A stretch of DNA of 64,000 nucleotides from Caulobacter hibisci (GCF_016135805.1 NZ_JADWOX010000007.1:124001-188000); one strand, 5' to 3'; positions 51,084 through 60,324 are shown, numbered from the stretch's first letter. The notes: generated by a model from the sequence alone, not told the origin. Translations and numbers: made by a program.

Positions 51084-53002
51084 ATAGGCCGGTCAACCCT
51101 TACGACGCCATCGCCCGCGAGCTGGAGCTAGACCCGGTCGAGTTCAGCGAACTGCGCCAGCAGGGCCTGGCCGATCCGCCGCGCGGCTGTCCCATGAAGG
51201 TCAAGGACAAGTGGGGCGAGGAGCACGACATTGAGCCTGGCGGTTGGCGCGAGGCCGGTTTCATCGGCGACGACGGCGCGCTGCCCTACAACTGCCCGAT
51301 CATCCCGCTGGGCCAGGATGAGCAGTTCATCTATGTGCTCTCGCCCCTGGGGCACGTGCGGATGCTGAAGGAAAACGTCGGCAAGACCGCCCTGATGATG
51401 GCGTTCGGCGGGCGGGTGTCGTGGCTGGAATGGGCCTATCCGCGCTGGAGCAAGGGCACGGAAACCTCACCGGCCGAGGTGACGGGCTTTGCGGCCGAGA
51501 ACCTGCTGATCGACCTGATCAACGCCTGCGCCTGGAAGGGCGGGTTCGCGATCGAAGACCATATCCGCGGGCGCGGCGCCTGGCGCGACGATGACGGCAG
51601 TCTGATCTATCACGCGGGCGACCGGGTGCTGATTCAGGGGCGCTGGCGCGCCTGCGGCGAGTATAACGGCCATATCTATGCGGCCCGGCCCAAGCTGGGG
51701 CGACCGGCGGCCAAGTACGAGGCCGAGGGCGAGGGCTCGCCCGGCGACAACCTGCTGGGCCTGCTGCGCACCTTCAACTGGGATCGCGGCGAGCTGGACG
51801 CGCGCCTGACCCTGGGCTGGCTGATGACGGCCAAGGTGGGCGGGGCGTTGCGCCGCCGGCCGGTGCAGTTCGTCAACGGCGAGGAGGGCAGCGGCAAGAG
51901 CACGCTGCAGGAATTGCTGCGCCTGGCCATGAATGGCGCCCTGATGAGCACCAGCAACACCACCCAGGCCGGGATCTATCAGAAGATCCGCCAGGACAGC
52001 GTGGCGATCCTGGTCGACGAAATGGAGAGCAAGGAAGACAACCGCGTCGTCGACAAGATCCTGGAGCTGGCGCGCATCGCCTATAGCGGCGACAAGATGC
52101 AGCGCGGCGGCCAGGACGGCCAGGGCAAGGAATTTGCCCTCATGTCGTCGTTCATGGGCAGCTCGATCGCCAAGCCGGCCACCAACGCCCAGGACGACAG
52201 CCGCATGGTGGTGTGCCTGCTGCGCCCGCTGATCCGCAAGCCGGGCGTCGAGGCCAAGGAAATCGACACGCGCACCATCGAGCAGTGGGCGGCCGACGTG
52301 GCCGCCGACAGCCCGATCAGCGCCGGCGACGTCGATCTGTGGGGCCGGCAGCTGCTGCGCCGCTGGTTCGAGTGGTGGCCGCGCTGGGGCGGCCTGCTGC
52401 GGGTGTTTCGCCAGGCGCTGCTGGCGGCGGGGCATGATGACCGCTCGGCCGACACCTTCAGCCCGCTGGCGGCGGCCTGCCACGTGGCCCTGCGCGACAC
52501 CCTGCCCGAACCCGCCGAGTTGAAGGAATGGATGGAATGGCTGCGCGCCGACCAGCTGGTGGAGACGGCGACCAAGGAAAAGACCTGGCGTCGCTGTTTC
52601 ATGCACCTGCTGGGCGCCACGCCGCGCTATCTCGAGCAGCAGGCCAGCAAGAGCGTCGGGGCGGCGCTGGAGGCCTTCAAGGCCGATCCGATGATGCAGC
52701 CCGACGAGGTGAACCGGCGCCTGGCCATGAGCGGCCTGGCGCTGAGCTGGCCCAAGGCTGGCGATGGCGGGTTCTCACCCCAGGCGTGGGACACCGCGCG
52801 GCTGTTCGTGCCGGCCAAGAGCGCCCAGCTGTTCGAGTTGTTCGCCGGCACGCCCTGGCAGGGCCACCTGGCCTCGCCCGGACCCTGGATCGGCGTGCTG
52901 CGCCAGATGGACAAGGGCCTCTGGGAGAACGGCAAGTGCGACAAGGGCCTGGACCGCAAGGCCAGCGGGATCTTCATCAACCTCGCCGACGCCCTGGCAT
53001 AG
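51080..53002 (+). CDS. phage primase-helicase/AAA ATPase
   Basis: 640 residues, GTG start overlapping the primase stop. FVNGEEGSGKSTLQELLRLA (Walker A near 268-275) and SVAILVDEMESKEDNRVVDK (Walker B near 307-314) mark a P-loop replication helicase of the phage/plasmid D5/SF3-like type. Probably unwinds the phage origin and recruits the toprim primase. Followed by a small gene and then the hexamer array. Confidence 0.86.
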   Translation: MNRPVNPYDAIARELELDPVEFSELRQQGLADPPRGCPMKVKDKWGEEHDIEPGGWREAGFIGDDGALPYNCPIIPLGQDEQFIYVLSPLGHVRMLKENVGKTALMMAFGGRVSWLEWAYPRWSKGTETSPAEVTGFAAENLLIDLINACAWKGGFAIEDHIRGRGAWRDDDGSLIYHAGDRVLIQGRWRACGEYNGHIYAARPKLGRPAAKYEAEGEGSPGDNLLGLLRTFNWDRGELDARLTLGWLMTAKVGGALRRRPVQFVNGEEGSGKSTLQELLRLAMNGALMSTSNTTQAGIYQKIRQDSVAILVDEMESKEDNRVVDKILELARIAYSGDKMQRGGQDGQGKEFALMSSFMGSSIAKPATNAQDDSRMVVCLLRPLIRKPGVEAKEIDTRTIEQWAADVAADSPISAGDVDLWGRQLLRRWFEWWPRWGGLLRVFRQALLAAGHDDRSADTFSPLAAACHVALRDTLPEPAELKEWMEWLRADQLVETATKEKTWRRCFMHLLGATPRYLEQQASKSVGAALEAFKADPMMQPDEVNRRLAMSGLALSWPKAGDGGFSPQAWDTARLFVPAKSAQLFELFAGTPWQGHLASPGPWIGVLRQMDKGLWENGKCDKGLDRKASGIFINLADALA

Positions 53003-53069
53003 GGCGTTCAAAGGGGCCTTCCCGCGCCCCATCGGCGCGCTAGGGTGCCGCTTTGGCAATGGAGGCGTC

Positions 53070-53309
53070 ATGCCGTATTTCAGCAAGTTCGACGGGCCGC
53101 ACGACGAGGTGGTGTGGGTCGATATCGAGAGCATCGTTTCGTTCTCAGCCTATGAGGCCCCGGCGGGCGACGACGAATGTTGCCACCTGCGCCTCGCTGG
53201 CGGCCATGCCTTTACGGTTAAAGCGACCGTCGAGGCGGTCGAGGAGGCTCTGATTGGCCGCCAGATCGAGGGGCTGCAGGACGGCCGCCGTCGCGCGCCT
53301 CGACGCTAA
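53070..53309 (+). CDS. hypothetical small phage protein
   Basis: 79 residues, VWVDIESIVSFSAYEAPAG and HAFTVKATVEAVEEAL suggesting a small beta-rich fold, with a basic C-terminal GRRRAPRR. ATG at 53070 has GGAGG upstream. No family recognised. Confidence 0.68.
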   Translation: MPYFSKFDGPHDEVVWVDIESIVSFSAYEAPAGDDECCHLRLAGGHAFTVKATVEAVEEALIGRQIEGLQDGRRRAPRR

Positions 53310-53565
53310 AGGGCGCGGCCGCCAGCGCGGGAGCGCTGGTGGCCGTGACTGACGGCGCAGGGGCCGCCAGGCCCCGGTGCGCGCCGTCTCCGCTTCTCTT
53401 GCCTACGCACCGGCGCAGCGCCCCGCAGGGGCGCGGTGCGCGCCGGTTCCGCCTCTTCCTACGATCGCCCCGACCCCGACCCGTTGGCCGCGATCAAACT
53501 ATGCCTAAGCCTCCCCCGACCCTCGCCGGGGTAGCGTGAAATTCGGATCGGGGCGATTTGAGCCC
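53310..53565. other. structured GC-rich intergenic segment
   Basis: No plausible gene. Contains hairpin CCAGCGC-GGGA-GCGCTGG (53322-53339) and a direct repeat of about 30 bases (53375-53407 and 53434-53463, both starting CGGTGCGCGCCG and ending CTACG). Together with the following array it forms about 490 gene-free bases. Confidence 0.65.
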
Positions 53566-53795
53566 GGTTCTAGACGGTTCTGGCGACGGTTCTACCGAAA
53601 CGCGAACCCGATCAACAGCTTGCAGCGATAGAACCCTTAGAACCGTCAGAACCCTGGCGGCGTGCTCCTATGCACTCATGCAGGCGCACACATGTAGAGG
53701 TATAGGGTTCTAACGGTTCTATAGGTTCTGTATCTAGTAAGTGCTTAAAAAAACGGAATTAATCGCAGAACCCAACGGCAGAACCCAACAGAACC
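53566..53795. repeat. twelve-hexamer array (GGTTCT/AGAACC), candidate origin or packaging site
   Basis: GGTTCT starts at 53566, 53576, 53588, 53706, 53715, 53724; AGAACC starts at 53630, 53639, 53648, 53767, 53780, 53790. The order is three forward, three reverse, three forward, three reverse, with exact 9-bp spacing in the two middle triplets. The middle triplets are near-perfect inverted copies (16 of 17 bases, 53639-53655 versus 53704-53720). AT-rich sequence lies at 53729-53765. The array ends eight bases before the TerS-candidate start. Confidence 0.85.
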
Positions 53796-53803
53796 CATAA
53801 ACA

Positions 53804-54382
53804 ATGGCCGATTTATTCGACCTAACCCCGACAGCGGGCGTTTTGCCGACAGCGGGAGCGGCGGTGGAAAACGCGCCGAGGCGCGGCCGGCCGAAGGGGG
53901 CGAAGAACAAGCGGGCGGGCGACCTGGGCGCGATCCTGACCGCTACGCATGAGGGTCGCACGCCGGGCCAGCAGCTCGCGGCGCTGTGCATGCCGACCGC
54001 CCAGGACCGGCGCGAGGCCAAGGCCCGCGCGCGGGCGCTGGGCTTCAAGGACGTCGATCTGCTGGCGGCCGTGGTCAAGGCCGAGAACCTGGCCAAGGCC
54101 CTGGGCTGGGTCGATGCGGGGACGGGCAAGCCGACCATGCAGGGGGTGCGCGACGCCTGGGCGATGATGTTCAAGGCCTATGGCGAGCTGCTGCCCTACG
54201 TGCACCAGCGCCTGGCGCCGAAAGAGGCCGAGAAGCCCCGCGACCAGGTCCCGCTGATCCTCATGGATCCCGAGCCGTCGGGCGGCGCGATGCTGCCGAG
54301 CGCGTTCGTGGAAAGCGAGGAAGATCAAGCACTTATCGAAGTGCTGCCGATCGAACTCACACGAACCAACTCACACGACTAG
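53804..54382 (+). CDS. putative terminase small subunit
   Basis: 192 residues. The N-terminus carries a basic AT-hook-like RRGRPKGAKNKRAG (near 26-39), the middle is helical (KAENLAKALGWVDAGTGKPT), and the C-terminus is acidic. Position directly upstream of the terminase large subunit and next to a repeat array fits TerS, which recognises the packaging site, but sequence motifs alone do not prove it. No Shine-Dalgarno before the ATG; the last AGAACC hexamer sits there instead. Confidence 0.55.
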   Translation: MADLFDLTPTAGVLPTAGAAVENAPRRGRPKGAKNKRAGDLGAILTATHEGRTPGQQLAALCMPTAQDRREAKARARALGFKDVDLLAAVVKAENLAKALGWVDAGTGKPTMQGVRDAWAMMFKAYGELLPYVHQRLAPKEAEKPRDQVPLILMDPEPSGGAMLPSAFVESEEDQALIEVLPIELTRTNSHD

Positions 54383-54657
54383 CGCCAACCCCTTACGCCG
54401 TAAGGGTTAGAGGCCATTGCGCACGCTGATTGAAAATCAGCAGGCCGCGCCGCCTGGGCGCTCGCGCCGGCCGCCAGGGGGAGGGGACCTCCCCCCGGCC
54501 TTGACCACCCCCCACCCCCCCAAACGCGGCCGGCCCCCTCGTCCCTAGGGGTGTTCTTCCGTCCGGTATCACGTCTTCACGCCAAGCCCCCCGCCTGCCG
54601 GGGTCGCCGAACCTGTCCGCGTCGAAACGGGTCAGGGTCTGGGAAGGCGGGTCAGGG
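54383..54657. other. structured intergenic region between TerS candidate and TerL
   Basis: No gene. Hairpins at 54387-54408 (AACCCCTTA/TAAGGGTT) and 54425-54441 (GCTGATT-GAA-AATCAGC), then long C-runs at 54491-54521, so the minus strand has four G-runs of five or more and could form a G-quadruplex. A structured packaging, cohesive-end or control element is plausible. Confidence 0.6.
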
Positions 54658-56160
54658 GTGTCGGAGAGCGTTCAGACCTTAGACCTGCGCAACTACGCCG
54701 GGCCGGTGGCCAAGGCGTATGAGCACAGCCGCGCGAAGATCGCGCTGCTGGGTGGTCCTACTGCTGGGGGAAAATCGCAGGGCTCTGCCCGGCGGTTTCT
54801 CCGCGTCACTCTCATGCAGCACCCTAGCCCAAGGGACGGCGTGCGCAAGTGCCGGATCACCTGCGTGGCGCCGACCTATCGGATCCTGTGGGACACGGCG
54901 ATCCCCAGCTATCTGAAGGTCTGGCCCAAGACCTGGGGCCAGTGGAGCGGCGCCAAGGGCGACCCGGCGGAACACGTCTTCAGCCTGAACTTCAACGGCG
55001 CGCCGGTGCAGCTGGAAATGAAGTTCCGGGCGCTGCAGGACAAGTCGGCCGAAGAGTTCATGCGCGGCCGCGAGACCACGGGCTGGTGGTTTCCGGAAAC
55101 CGACACCATGCCGGCCGAGGACCTGCTGAGCCTGGCCGCCAACCGGGTCGGCCGCTATCCCGAACCCGACGACCGCTGGGACCCGGAAGAGGCCCGGGCC
55201 AAGGGGTGGGCGCCGGCCTGGGCGGGCGTCTATGGCGACTTCAACGCGCCGATCGTCGGCAGCTGGTTCCACGACAAGTTCTATCTGCGCCGCGAGGATC
55301 GCGAGGGCCTGTTCATGCAGCCGCCCGGCCTGCTGGCCGACGGCACGCCCAACGCCGAAGCCGAAAACCTGCACAATCTGCGCAAGATCGACCCGGATTA
55401 TTATCGCGCGCTGGCGTCGAAAATGTCGGATTACGACATCGCCCGCCTGCTGATGTGCCGGCCGGGCTGGCCGCGGCTGGGCAAGCCGGTCTATGCCCAC
55501 TTCCGCGACGAGGTCCACGTGGCCACCGTCGACATCGAGCCCGATCCGTCGCTGCGCGTGGTGATCGGGGCGGATGCGGGCCAGACGCTGAACCCGGCCG
55601 CCACCTTCAGCCAGGTCAGCTACAGCAACCAGCGGCGGGTGATCGAGGAGATCACGCCGGTCAAGCGCCAGATGGACCTGACCGAGTTCGCCGCCGAGAT
55701 CCGGCGCACCATGGACACCCGGTTCCCGCGCTGCCGCGAGGCCGAAATCATCGTCGATCCCTCGGCCAAGGCCGGCAGCACGATGAACAGGGCGATCAGC
55801 TACGCCCAGCTGCTTCAGGCCCATACCGGGATCGCGGTGCGCCTGGCGCCCAGCAACAAGCCAGAGCAGCGGATTAGCGCGGTCAGCGACCGGCTGCGCC
55901 GCTCGGCGGGGCCGGGCGAGCCCGCCCTGCTGATCAGCCCGCGCTGCCGGGGCCTGATCGCCGCCTACAGCGGCGGATACCACTTCGCCAAGACCGGCAA
56001 CGCCTATCGCCCGCTGCCCGAGAAGAACGAGCACAGCCACGAGGCCGACGCCGACCAGTACGCCGAACTGGGGGTCAGCGGCCTGGGCGCGACGGCCGGC
56101 GGCTTTATCCCCCCCTCTGCGCGCGCCTCGCACAATGGCCCGGGTGTCATCCTCGACTAG
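54658..56160 (+). CDS. terL: terminase large subunit
   Basis: 500 residues. The N-terminal ATPase has Walker A LLGGPTAGGKSQ (32-40) and a Walker-B-like WWFPETDTM. The C-terminal nuclease has GADAGQTLNPAATFSQV, EAEIIVDPSAKAGS and HEADADQYAEL with acidic residues for metal. Powers DNA packaging and cuts concatemers. GTG start at 54658 has GGAAGG upstream. Confidence 0.9.
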   Translation: MSESVQTLDLRNYAGPVAKAYEHSRAKIALLGGPTAGGKSQGSARRFLRVTLMQHPSPRDGVRKCRITCVAPTYRILWDTAIPSYLKVWPKTWGQWSGAKGDPAEHVFSLNFNGAPVQLEMKFRALQDKSAEEFMRGRETTGWWFPETDTMPAEDLLSLAANRVGRYPEPDDRWDPEEARAKGWAPAWAGVYGDFNAPIVGSWFHDKFYLRREDREGLFMQPPGLLADGTPNAEAENLHNLRKIDPDYYRALASKMSDYDIARLLMCRPGWPRLGKPVYAHFRDEVHVATVDIEPDPSLRVVIGADAGQTLNPAATFSQVSYSNQRRVIEEITPVKRQMDLTEFAAEIRRTMDTRFPRCREAEIIVDPSAKAGSTMNRAISYAQLLQAHTGIAVRLAPSNKPEQRISAVSDRLRRSAGPGEPALLISPRCRGLIAAYSGGYHFAKTGNAYRPLPEKNEHSHEADADQYAELGVSGLGATAGGFIPPSARASHNGPGVILD

Positions 56161-56169
56161 GGCCAGCGC

Positions 56170-56499
56170 ATGAAAATCCAGGGCGATCGGAACTACCCCG
56201 TGCCGGTGCAGGGCCTTGCGGCCAAGCCGAAAGCGATTTTTCAGGCCACGCTGACTAGCGCCGCCCAATCGCTCGCGGCGCTGCGGGGGTCGGCGCTGCC
56301 GGATGGCGCCGTCTACGCCATGATCCGCGTGGAAACGGCCAACGGTCGTTGGCGCGACGACGGGGTCGACCCGACGGTGTCGGTCGGCATGCTGCTGGCC
56401 ACCAGCGACCAGCCGCTGATCTATGACGGCGACCTGGCCGCGCTGAAACTGATCGCGGCCAGCGGTTCGCCGGTCCTGACGGTGGCGCTCTATGCCTAG
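56170..56499 (+). CDS. hypothetical phage protein
   Basis: 109 residues, beta-rich (YAMIRVETANGRWRDDGVDP, SVGMLLATSDQPLIYDGDLA), about the size of a small structural or head-decoration protein. No family recognised. Overlaps the next gene by eight bases. Confidence 0.65.
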   Translation: MKIQGDRNYPVPVQGLAAKPKAIFQATLTSAAQSLAALRGSALPDGAVYAMIRVETANGRWRDDGVDPTVSVGMLLATSDQPLIYDGDLAALKLIAASGSPVLTVALYA

Positions 56500-58669
56500 G
56501 TCGATCAGCGCCGGCATCGCCGGTTTTCGCGCCCTGAGCGTGGGCGGCGCCGCGTCCGCCATCCTGGCCATGAGCTGGATGCCGCCCGCGGCCACGACGG
56601 GCGTGGCCTACAATTCCGCGCCCATGGTGACCGGTGGGAACGCGCCGTACATCTTCGTGATCACGGCCGGCGCCCTGCCAGCGGGCCTGACGCTGAATCC
56701 CGCGACCGGGGCGGTGACGGGCACGCCGACCACGGCCGCCACCTATGCGTTCACGATCGCCGTCACGGACGCCAGCGGCTCGGCGAGCGTGGCCACGTCT
56801 ATCGCCGTCAGTGCGGCGAGCGCGGTCATGAACCTCTTTATCACATCCGATCAAGACAGCGTTGCGGGCGAGGAGCGAGACGATAACCTGGCTAACGCCC
56901 TGTTCCTGATCGACCAGGACAAGTTCAACATCGTCGGCTACGTGGCCAACGCTCCCGATGGACTTGCATCGTCCTATGATGGGCTGTTCCTGGCTTACGA
57001 GGCTGATCGGCCTTATCTGCAAGCCCGCAACCCGACCGCCACCTTTAAAACCAAGGCGCAACTTGCGCCGCTCGTATACCAGGGCTCGCAGACTGACGCC
57101 CCAGCCGCTGGTTACTGGACGTCGGGCGATACTGGCTACGCGGCCGAGCATGCTGCCGCTCAGGCGTTGATCGCGGCGGCTGTAGCCTACGGAAGCCCCT
57201 CGTCGAGCGATCCGTATCAAAAGCTTTGGGTCGCCAATATCGGAGGCTACACGACCCTCGCGCAAGCTTGCTACGAGGCGATCCAACTTGGTCAGCAACC
57301 CGACTTCCTAAAGCGCATCCGCCTGATCGGCAGCCTGACGCACAACGCCAACGTCACCCTCAACTCGTGGACTTATCTGGCTAGCAACCAATGGCGCACG
57401 CCCTCCTATGGCGCGGGCCTGTTCGACGACCTCTGGATGGTGTCTTGGACCGGTAAAGGTACGGCGTTCACCAGCCAGGCAGGCGACACCGACGCGTTTT
57501 GGGACACCAAGGTCCGGCCGTTTGGCGCGCTCGGCGCCTACCTGGAAAAGGTGCGCGCGAACTCGGGCTACACTCAACGCTTCCCGCGTGGGCAGGACAG
57601 CGCGGCGTGGCTCTGGCTGCGTGAGGCCATGCGCCTGAACAGTTTCGACCCGGCCGACGCCAGTAACGGCCTTGGGCCGATGCAGCTCTACAACACGGGC
57701 GCGGCTTGGCCCTACAGCCAGTGGACTGGTGGCGGTACGTATCCGTCGTCTGGGATCGACACCAAGTACAGCCCGACCCACTGGGCCGCCCCGGCTCCGA
57801 TGTCCGACAGTACGTCGCGCAGCACGATCAACATGACGCAATGGTATGCGCTCATGGAGGCGGCGTTCGCGAAGTGCCGCCCCGACTACTGGACGCCAGA
57901 TCGCATTACCGGCACGTCGTGGATGGCCTACGCCGCCGACCAGCAAGATGGCGCAGTCGGCTCAAGCTCGCTTCTTGCCGCCAACGCTCTGTTCACCCGC
58001 TACGGCGTGGCTTTGCTCGCGCAGGCCACGGCCGCCAAGCGCCCCGTCAAGTCTCAAACGTCCGCGCTCGCCAAGCCGGGCATGACCTTTGACGGCACCG
58101 ACGATGAACTGATCACCACCAACGCTGCGAACGTCCTCGCCATGCTGGGCGGGGTAAACTCCAACTCTCGCTGGTTCTGGATGGCCCGCATCGAGAAATC
58201 GAACGACACCAGCACGCGCTACCTGAAGACCATCGGCAGTGGCGCCACGAACCGCAACTACCTCTACAAGTCGAACGATAAGGCCTCCGGTGTTTCGGAC
58301 GGAACCGCGGGCCTTGTCGACACCAGTCGCCCGGTGTTCAACGACACGAACGGCGTGCTGTGCATGGTGATCGGCGGTCTCGATGGCACGACCGAGTTCG
58401 GCTATTTCAACGACTTGCCATTCAGCCCGAGCCCCACGGCGACGATCGCCGCTCCAACCACCAGCACGGCGCTATTCGCCCTCGGCTCCAACGGCGCGAG
58501 CAACAACTACTCGTCGATGGTCTACATCGCCAGCGGCGTGGTCGTGGGCTCGCAACCAACCCTCGATACGGTCCAGCGGCTCACTGCTTGGCTGTCGTGG
58601 GAGATCTACGGCGACGGGCGCCTGTGCGCTTCGGGTAATCCTTACAAGGCCGCTCGCCCGGCAGACTGA
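56492..58669 (+). CDS. Ig/nucleoside-hydrolase-like/lectin-like modular phage protein
   Basis: 725 residues. Residues 30-110 resemble a bacterial putative-Ig (He_PIG) repeat (NPATGAVTGTPTTAATYAFT). From 117 ITSDQDSVAGEERDDNLANA, FNIVGYVANAPDG onwards resembles the DUF1593 nucleoside-hydrolase-like domain with its acidic, Asp-rich metal loop. Residues 525-725 look like a concanavalin-type beta-sandwich (MTFDGTDDELITTNAANVLA). Lies between TerL and portal where podophages often carry accessory genes; a tail-fibre/spike or glycan-binding hydrolase is the best guess. Confidence 0.68.
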   Translation: MPRSISAGIAGFRALSVGGAASAILAMSWMPPAATTGVAYNSAPMVTGGNAPYIFVITAGALPAGLTLNPATGAVTGTPTTAATYAFTIAVTDASGSASVATSIAVSAASAVMNLFITSDQDSVAGEERDDNLANALFLIDQDKFNIVGYVANAPDGLASSYDGLFLAYEADRPYLQARNPTATFKTKAQLAPLVYQGSQTDAPAAGYWTSGDTGYAAEHAAAQALIAAAVAYGSPSSSDPYQKLWVANIGGYTTLAQACYEAIQLGQQPDFLKRIRLIGSLTHNANVTLNSWTYLASNQWRTPSYGAGLFDDLWMVSWTGKGTAFTSQAGDTDAFWDTKVRPFGALGAYLEKVRANSGYTQRFPRGQDSAAWLWLREAMRLNSFDPADASNGLGPMQLYNTGAAWPYSQWTGGGTYPSSGIDTKYSPTHWAAPAPMSDSTSRSTINMTQWYALMEAAFAKCRPDYWTPDRITGTSWMAYAADQQDGAVGSSSLLAANALFTRYGVALLAQATAAKRPVKSQTSALAKPGMTFDGTDDELITTNAANVLAMLGGVNSNSRWFWMARIEKSNDTSTRYLKTIGSGATNRNYLYKSNDKASGVSDGTAGLVDTSRPVFNDTNGVLCMVIGGLDGTTEFGYFNDLPFSPSPTATIAAPTTSTALFALGSNGASNNYSSMVYIASGVVVGSQPTLDTVQRLTAWLSWEIYGDGRLCASGNPYKAARPAD

Positions 58670-58759
58670 CGGGAGCGCCTCCAAATTGCTGCACGCGAAG
58701 TTGCGTCCCTGCTGGCTACCGGCTAGGCAAGCATGGCCGCAACATCATCGGGGGCTTTG

Positions 58760-59887
58760 ATGGCGAGTGAAAGAAAGCAGTACCTTGGTATCGACCTTCT
58801 GCGGTTCGCAGCCGCAGCGATCGTCACGGTTTATCACCTGACCTTCTGGGTCACCTACTTCCCGACGGGCATGAGCGCCAAGGTCGCCATCACGCCCATC
58901 CCGGCGACCCTGATCAGTCCGCACATGGAGTTTGGCTGGATCGGTGTGCAGATCTTCTTTGTCATCTCCGGTTTCGTTATCGCGTTCAGCGCCGCTCAGG
59001 CGTCTGCGAGCCAATTCCTAAAAAGCCGACTGCTTCGCTTAGCGCCGGCTGTCTGGATTTTGGCCCCGCTTAGCGCCGTCGCCCTAGTCACTACCCACGC
59101 GCTTTCGACCAAGGCGACGGTGGCGATCTTGTTGAAATCGCTTGCCTTCTTTCCGTTTTCGCCTTGGGTAGATAGCGTGTACTGGACGCTCGGCATCGAG
59201 ATTTCCTTCTATGCCATGGTCTTTGTGCTGCTGATTGCCGGATTGATGCGCTTCTTTGAGCACGTCATGTCGGCGGTTGGTTTGATCAGCTTGGTCTACT
59301 GGATCGCCAGCCTATGGCTCAACGAGCCCCATAACCGGCTCTTCGAGTTGGCCCTCATCGAACACGGCTGCTTCTTTGCGTTAGGGGCCTTCCTATGGTT
59401 GGTCAGCGCACGAGGAGTGACGAACTGGCGGTTGGTCATGATCGGGCTGTCGATCGCGGCTGCGATGATTGAAATCCCTTTTGAGGTACACGAACGCGCG
59501 CTGAAAACTGGATCGCCTGGTCACATTCTGCCGCCGATAATCGTCTGGGGATCGCTGGTCGCTTTCATGGTCGCCTCGATCCTTCTACCCGCGGTCAATA
59601 AGTCGCTGGCTCCCTGGAGCGTTGCGCTGCGAAAACTGGGCCTGATGACTTACCCGCTTTATCTGGGTCACAACGTGCTCGGTGCGGCCCTTTTGGGTGG
59701 CTTGGCTCGCCTCGGATTTACGGGCCTCCTGCCGTTGGTAGGCGTGGCAGCCTTGTCGGCAGGCTTGGCCTATATTGTGGCGGTCATCCTCGAGCCTCGG
59801 CTCCGAACGTGGCTGTCGCGAACGTTTGATGCCGCTACCGACCTAGTCGCGGTCCTCGTTGCGCGCAGAGGCGCGGCTCAACACTAA
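58760..59887 (+). CDS. OafA-type acyltransferase 3 family membrane protein
   Basis: 375 residues with about ten hydrophobic helices. YLGIDLLRFAAAAIVTVYHL (acceptor/His motif), FGWIGVQIFFVISGFVIAF, LKSRLLRLAPAVWILAP and VDSVYWTLGIEISFYAMVF are characteristic of acyltransferase 3 proteins that acetylate LPS O-antigen or other surface sugars. Base composition is less GC-rich than neighbours, pointing to separate acquisition. Prophage O-acetylases commonly change the receptor (lysogenic conversion). ATG at 58760 has GGGGG upstream; 58733 is an alternative. Confidence 0.85.
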   Translation: MASERKQYLGIDLLRFAAAAIVTVYHLTFWVTYFPTGMSAKVAITPIPATLISPHMEFGWIGVQIFFVISGFVIAFSAAQASASQFLKSRLLRLAPAVWILAPLSAVALVTTHALSTKATVAILLKSLAFFPFSPWVDSVYWTLGIEISFYAMVFVLLIAGLMRFFEHVMSAVGLISLVYWIASLWLNEPHNRLFELALIEHGCFFALGAFLWLVSARGVTNWRLVMIGLSIAAAMIEIPFEVHERALKTGSPGHILPPIIVWGSLVAFMVASILLPAVNKSLAPWSVALRKLGLMTYPLYLGHNVLGAALLGGLARLGFTGLLPLVGVAALSAGLAYIVAVILEPRLRTWLSRTFDAATDLVAVLVARRGAAQH

Positions 59888-59897
59888 ATGACCCCCC

Positions 59898-59940
59898 GTT
59901 CCTTCGTGCAGCCGGTTCCAGCGGTGCTGCACGAAGGAAC
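59898..59940. terminator. 15-bp perfect hairpin after the acyltransferase
   Basis: GTTCCTTCGTGCAGC (59898-59912) and its exact inverse (59926-59940) flank a 13-base loop. No T-run follows. It probably terminates or insulates the acyltransferase transcript from the head genes. Confidence 0.6.
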
Positions 59941-60106
59941 GAGGCTCCGGCCGAGCAAGAGATGGGGTTCTGATGCTCGGCCGGACATGCGCAGGCGATC
60001 CGGGGGGATACGGCTGCGCAACGCGCTAGACAATGCTGAGCGGCGCAGCTTGTTCCCGCCAAGCTCCTAACCCCCCCGGGTCTTTTTTCGCCCGAAGCTC
60101 AACCCC

Positions 60107-60310
60107 ATGAGCTTCCTCCGCGCCCCGAAGGCTCCCGAGAGCCAGACGCCGCCCAACCCGGACGACGTCGCCAACCGATCCAACGACGCGCGCCGGCGCC
60201 GCCTGCTGGGCGGCGGGCGCAACGCCACGGTGCTGGGCCAGATGGCCGAAGGCGCATCGGCGGGCGGGGCCAGTCCCCGCACGCTGACCGGCCTGAACCC
60301 GGGCGGCTGA
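60107..60310 (+). CDS. small phage protein upstream of the portal
   Basis: 67 residues, Pro-rich start, then a basic ARRRRLLGGGRNATVLGQ segment resembling short proteins commonly encoded before podophage portals. Function unknown; possibly a head-assembly accessory. Confidence 0.65.
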   Translation: MSFLRAPKAPESQTPPNPDDVANRSNDARRRRLLGGGRNATVLGQMAEGASAGGASPRTLTGLNPGG

Positions 60311-60324
60311 GGGGAGCGCGGGGC

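Noticed and set aside
53339-53539. Rightward 66-residue open frame in the intergenic region before the hexamer array
   Set aside because: Pro/Arg-rich translation of repeats and hairpins, with no ribosome binding site.
53566-53795. CRISPR array
   Set aside because: Units are six bases with alternating orientation and 9-13 bp spacing; there are no 24-40 base repeats, unique spacers or cas genes.
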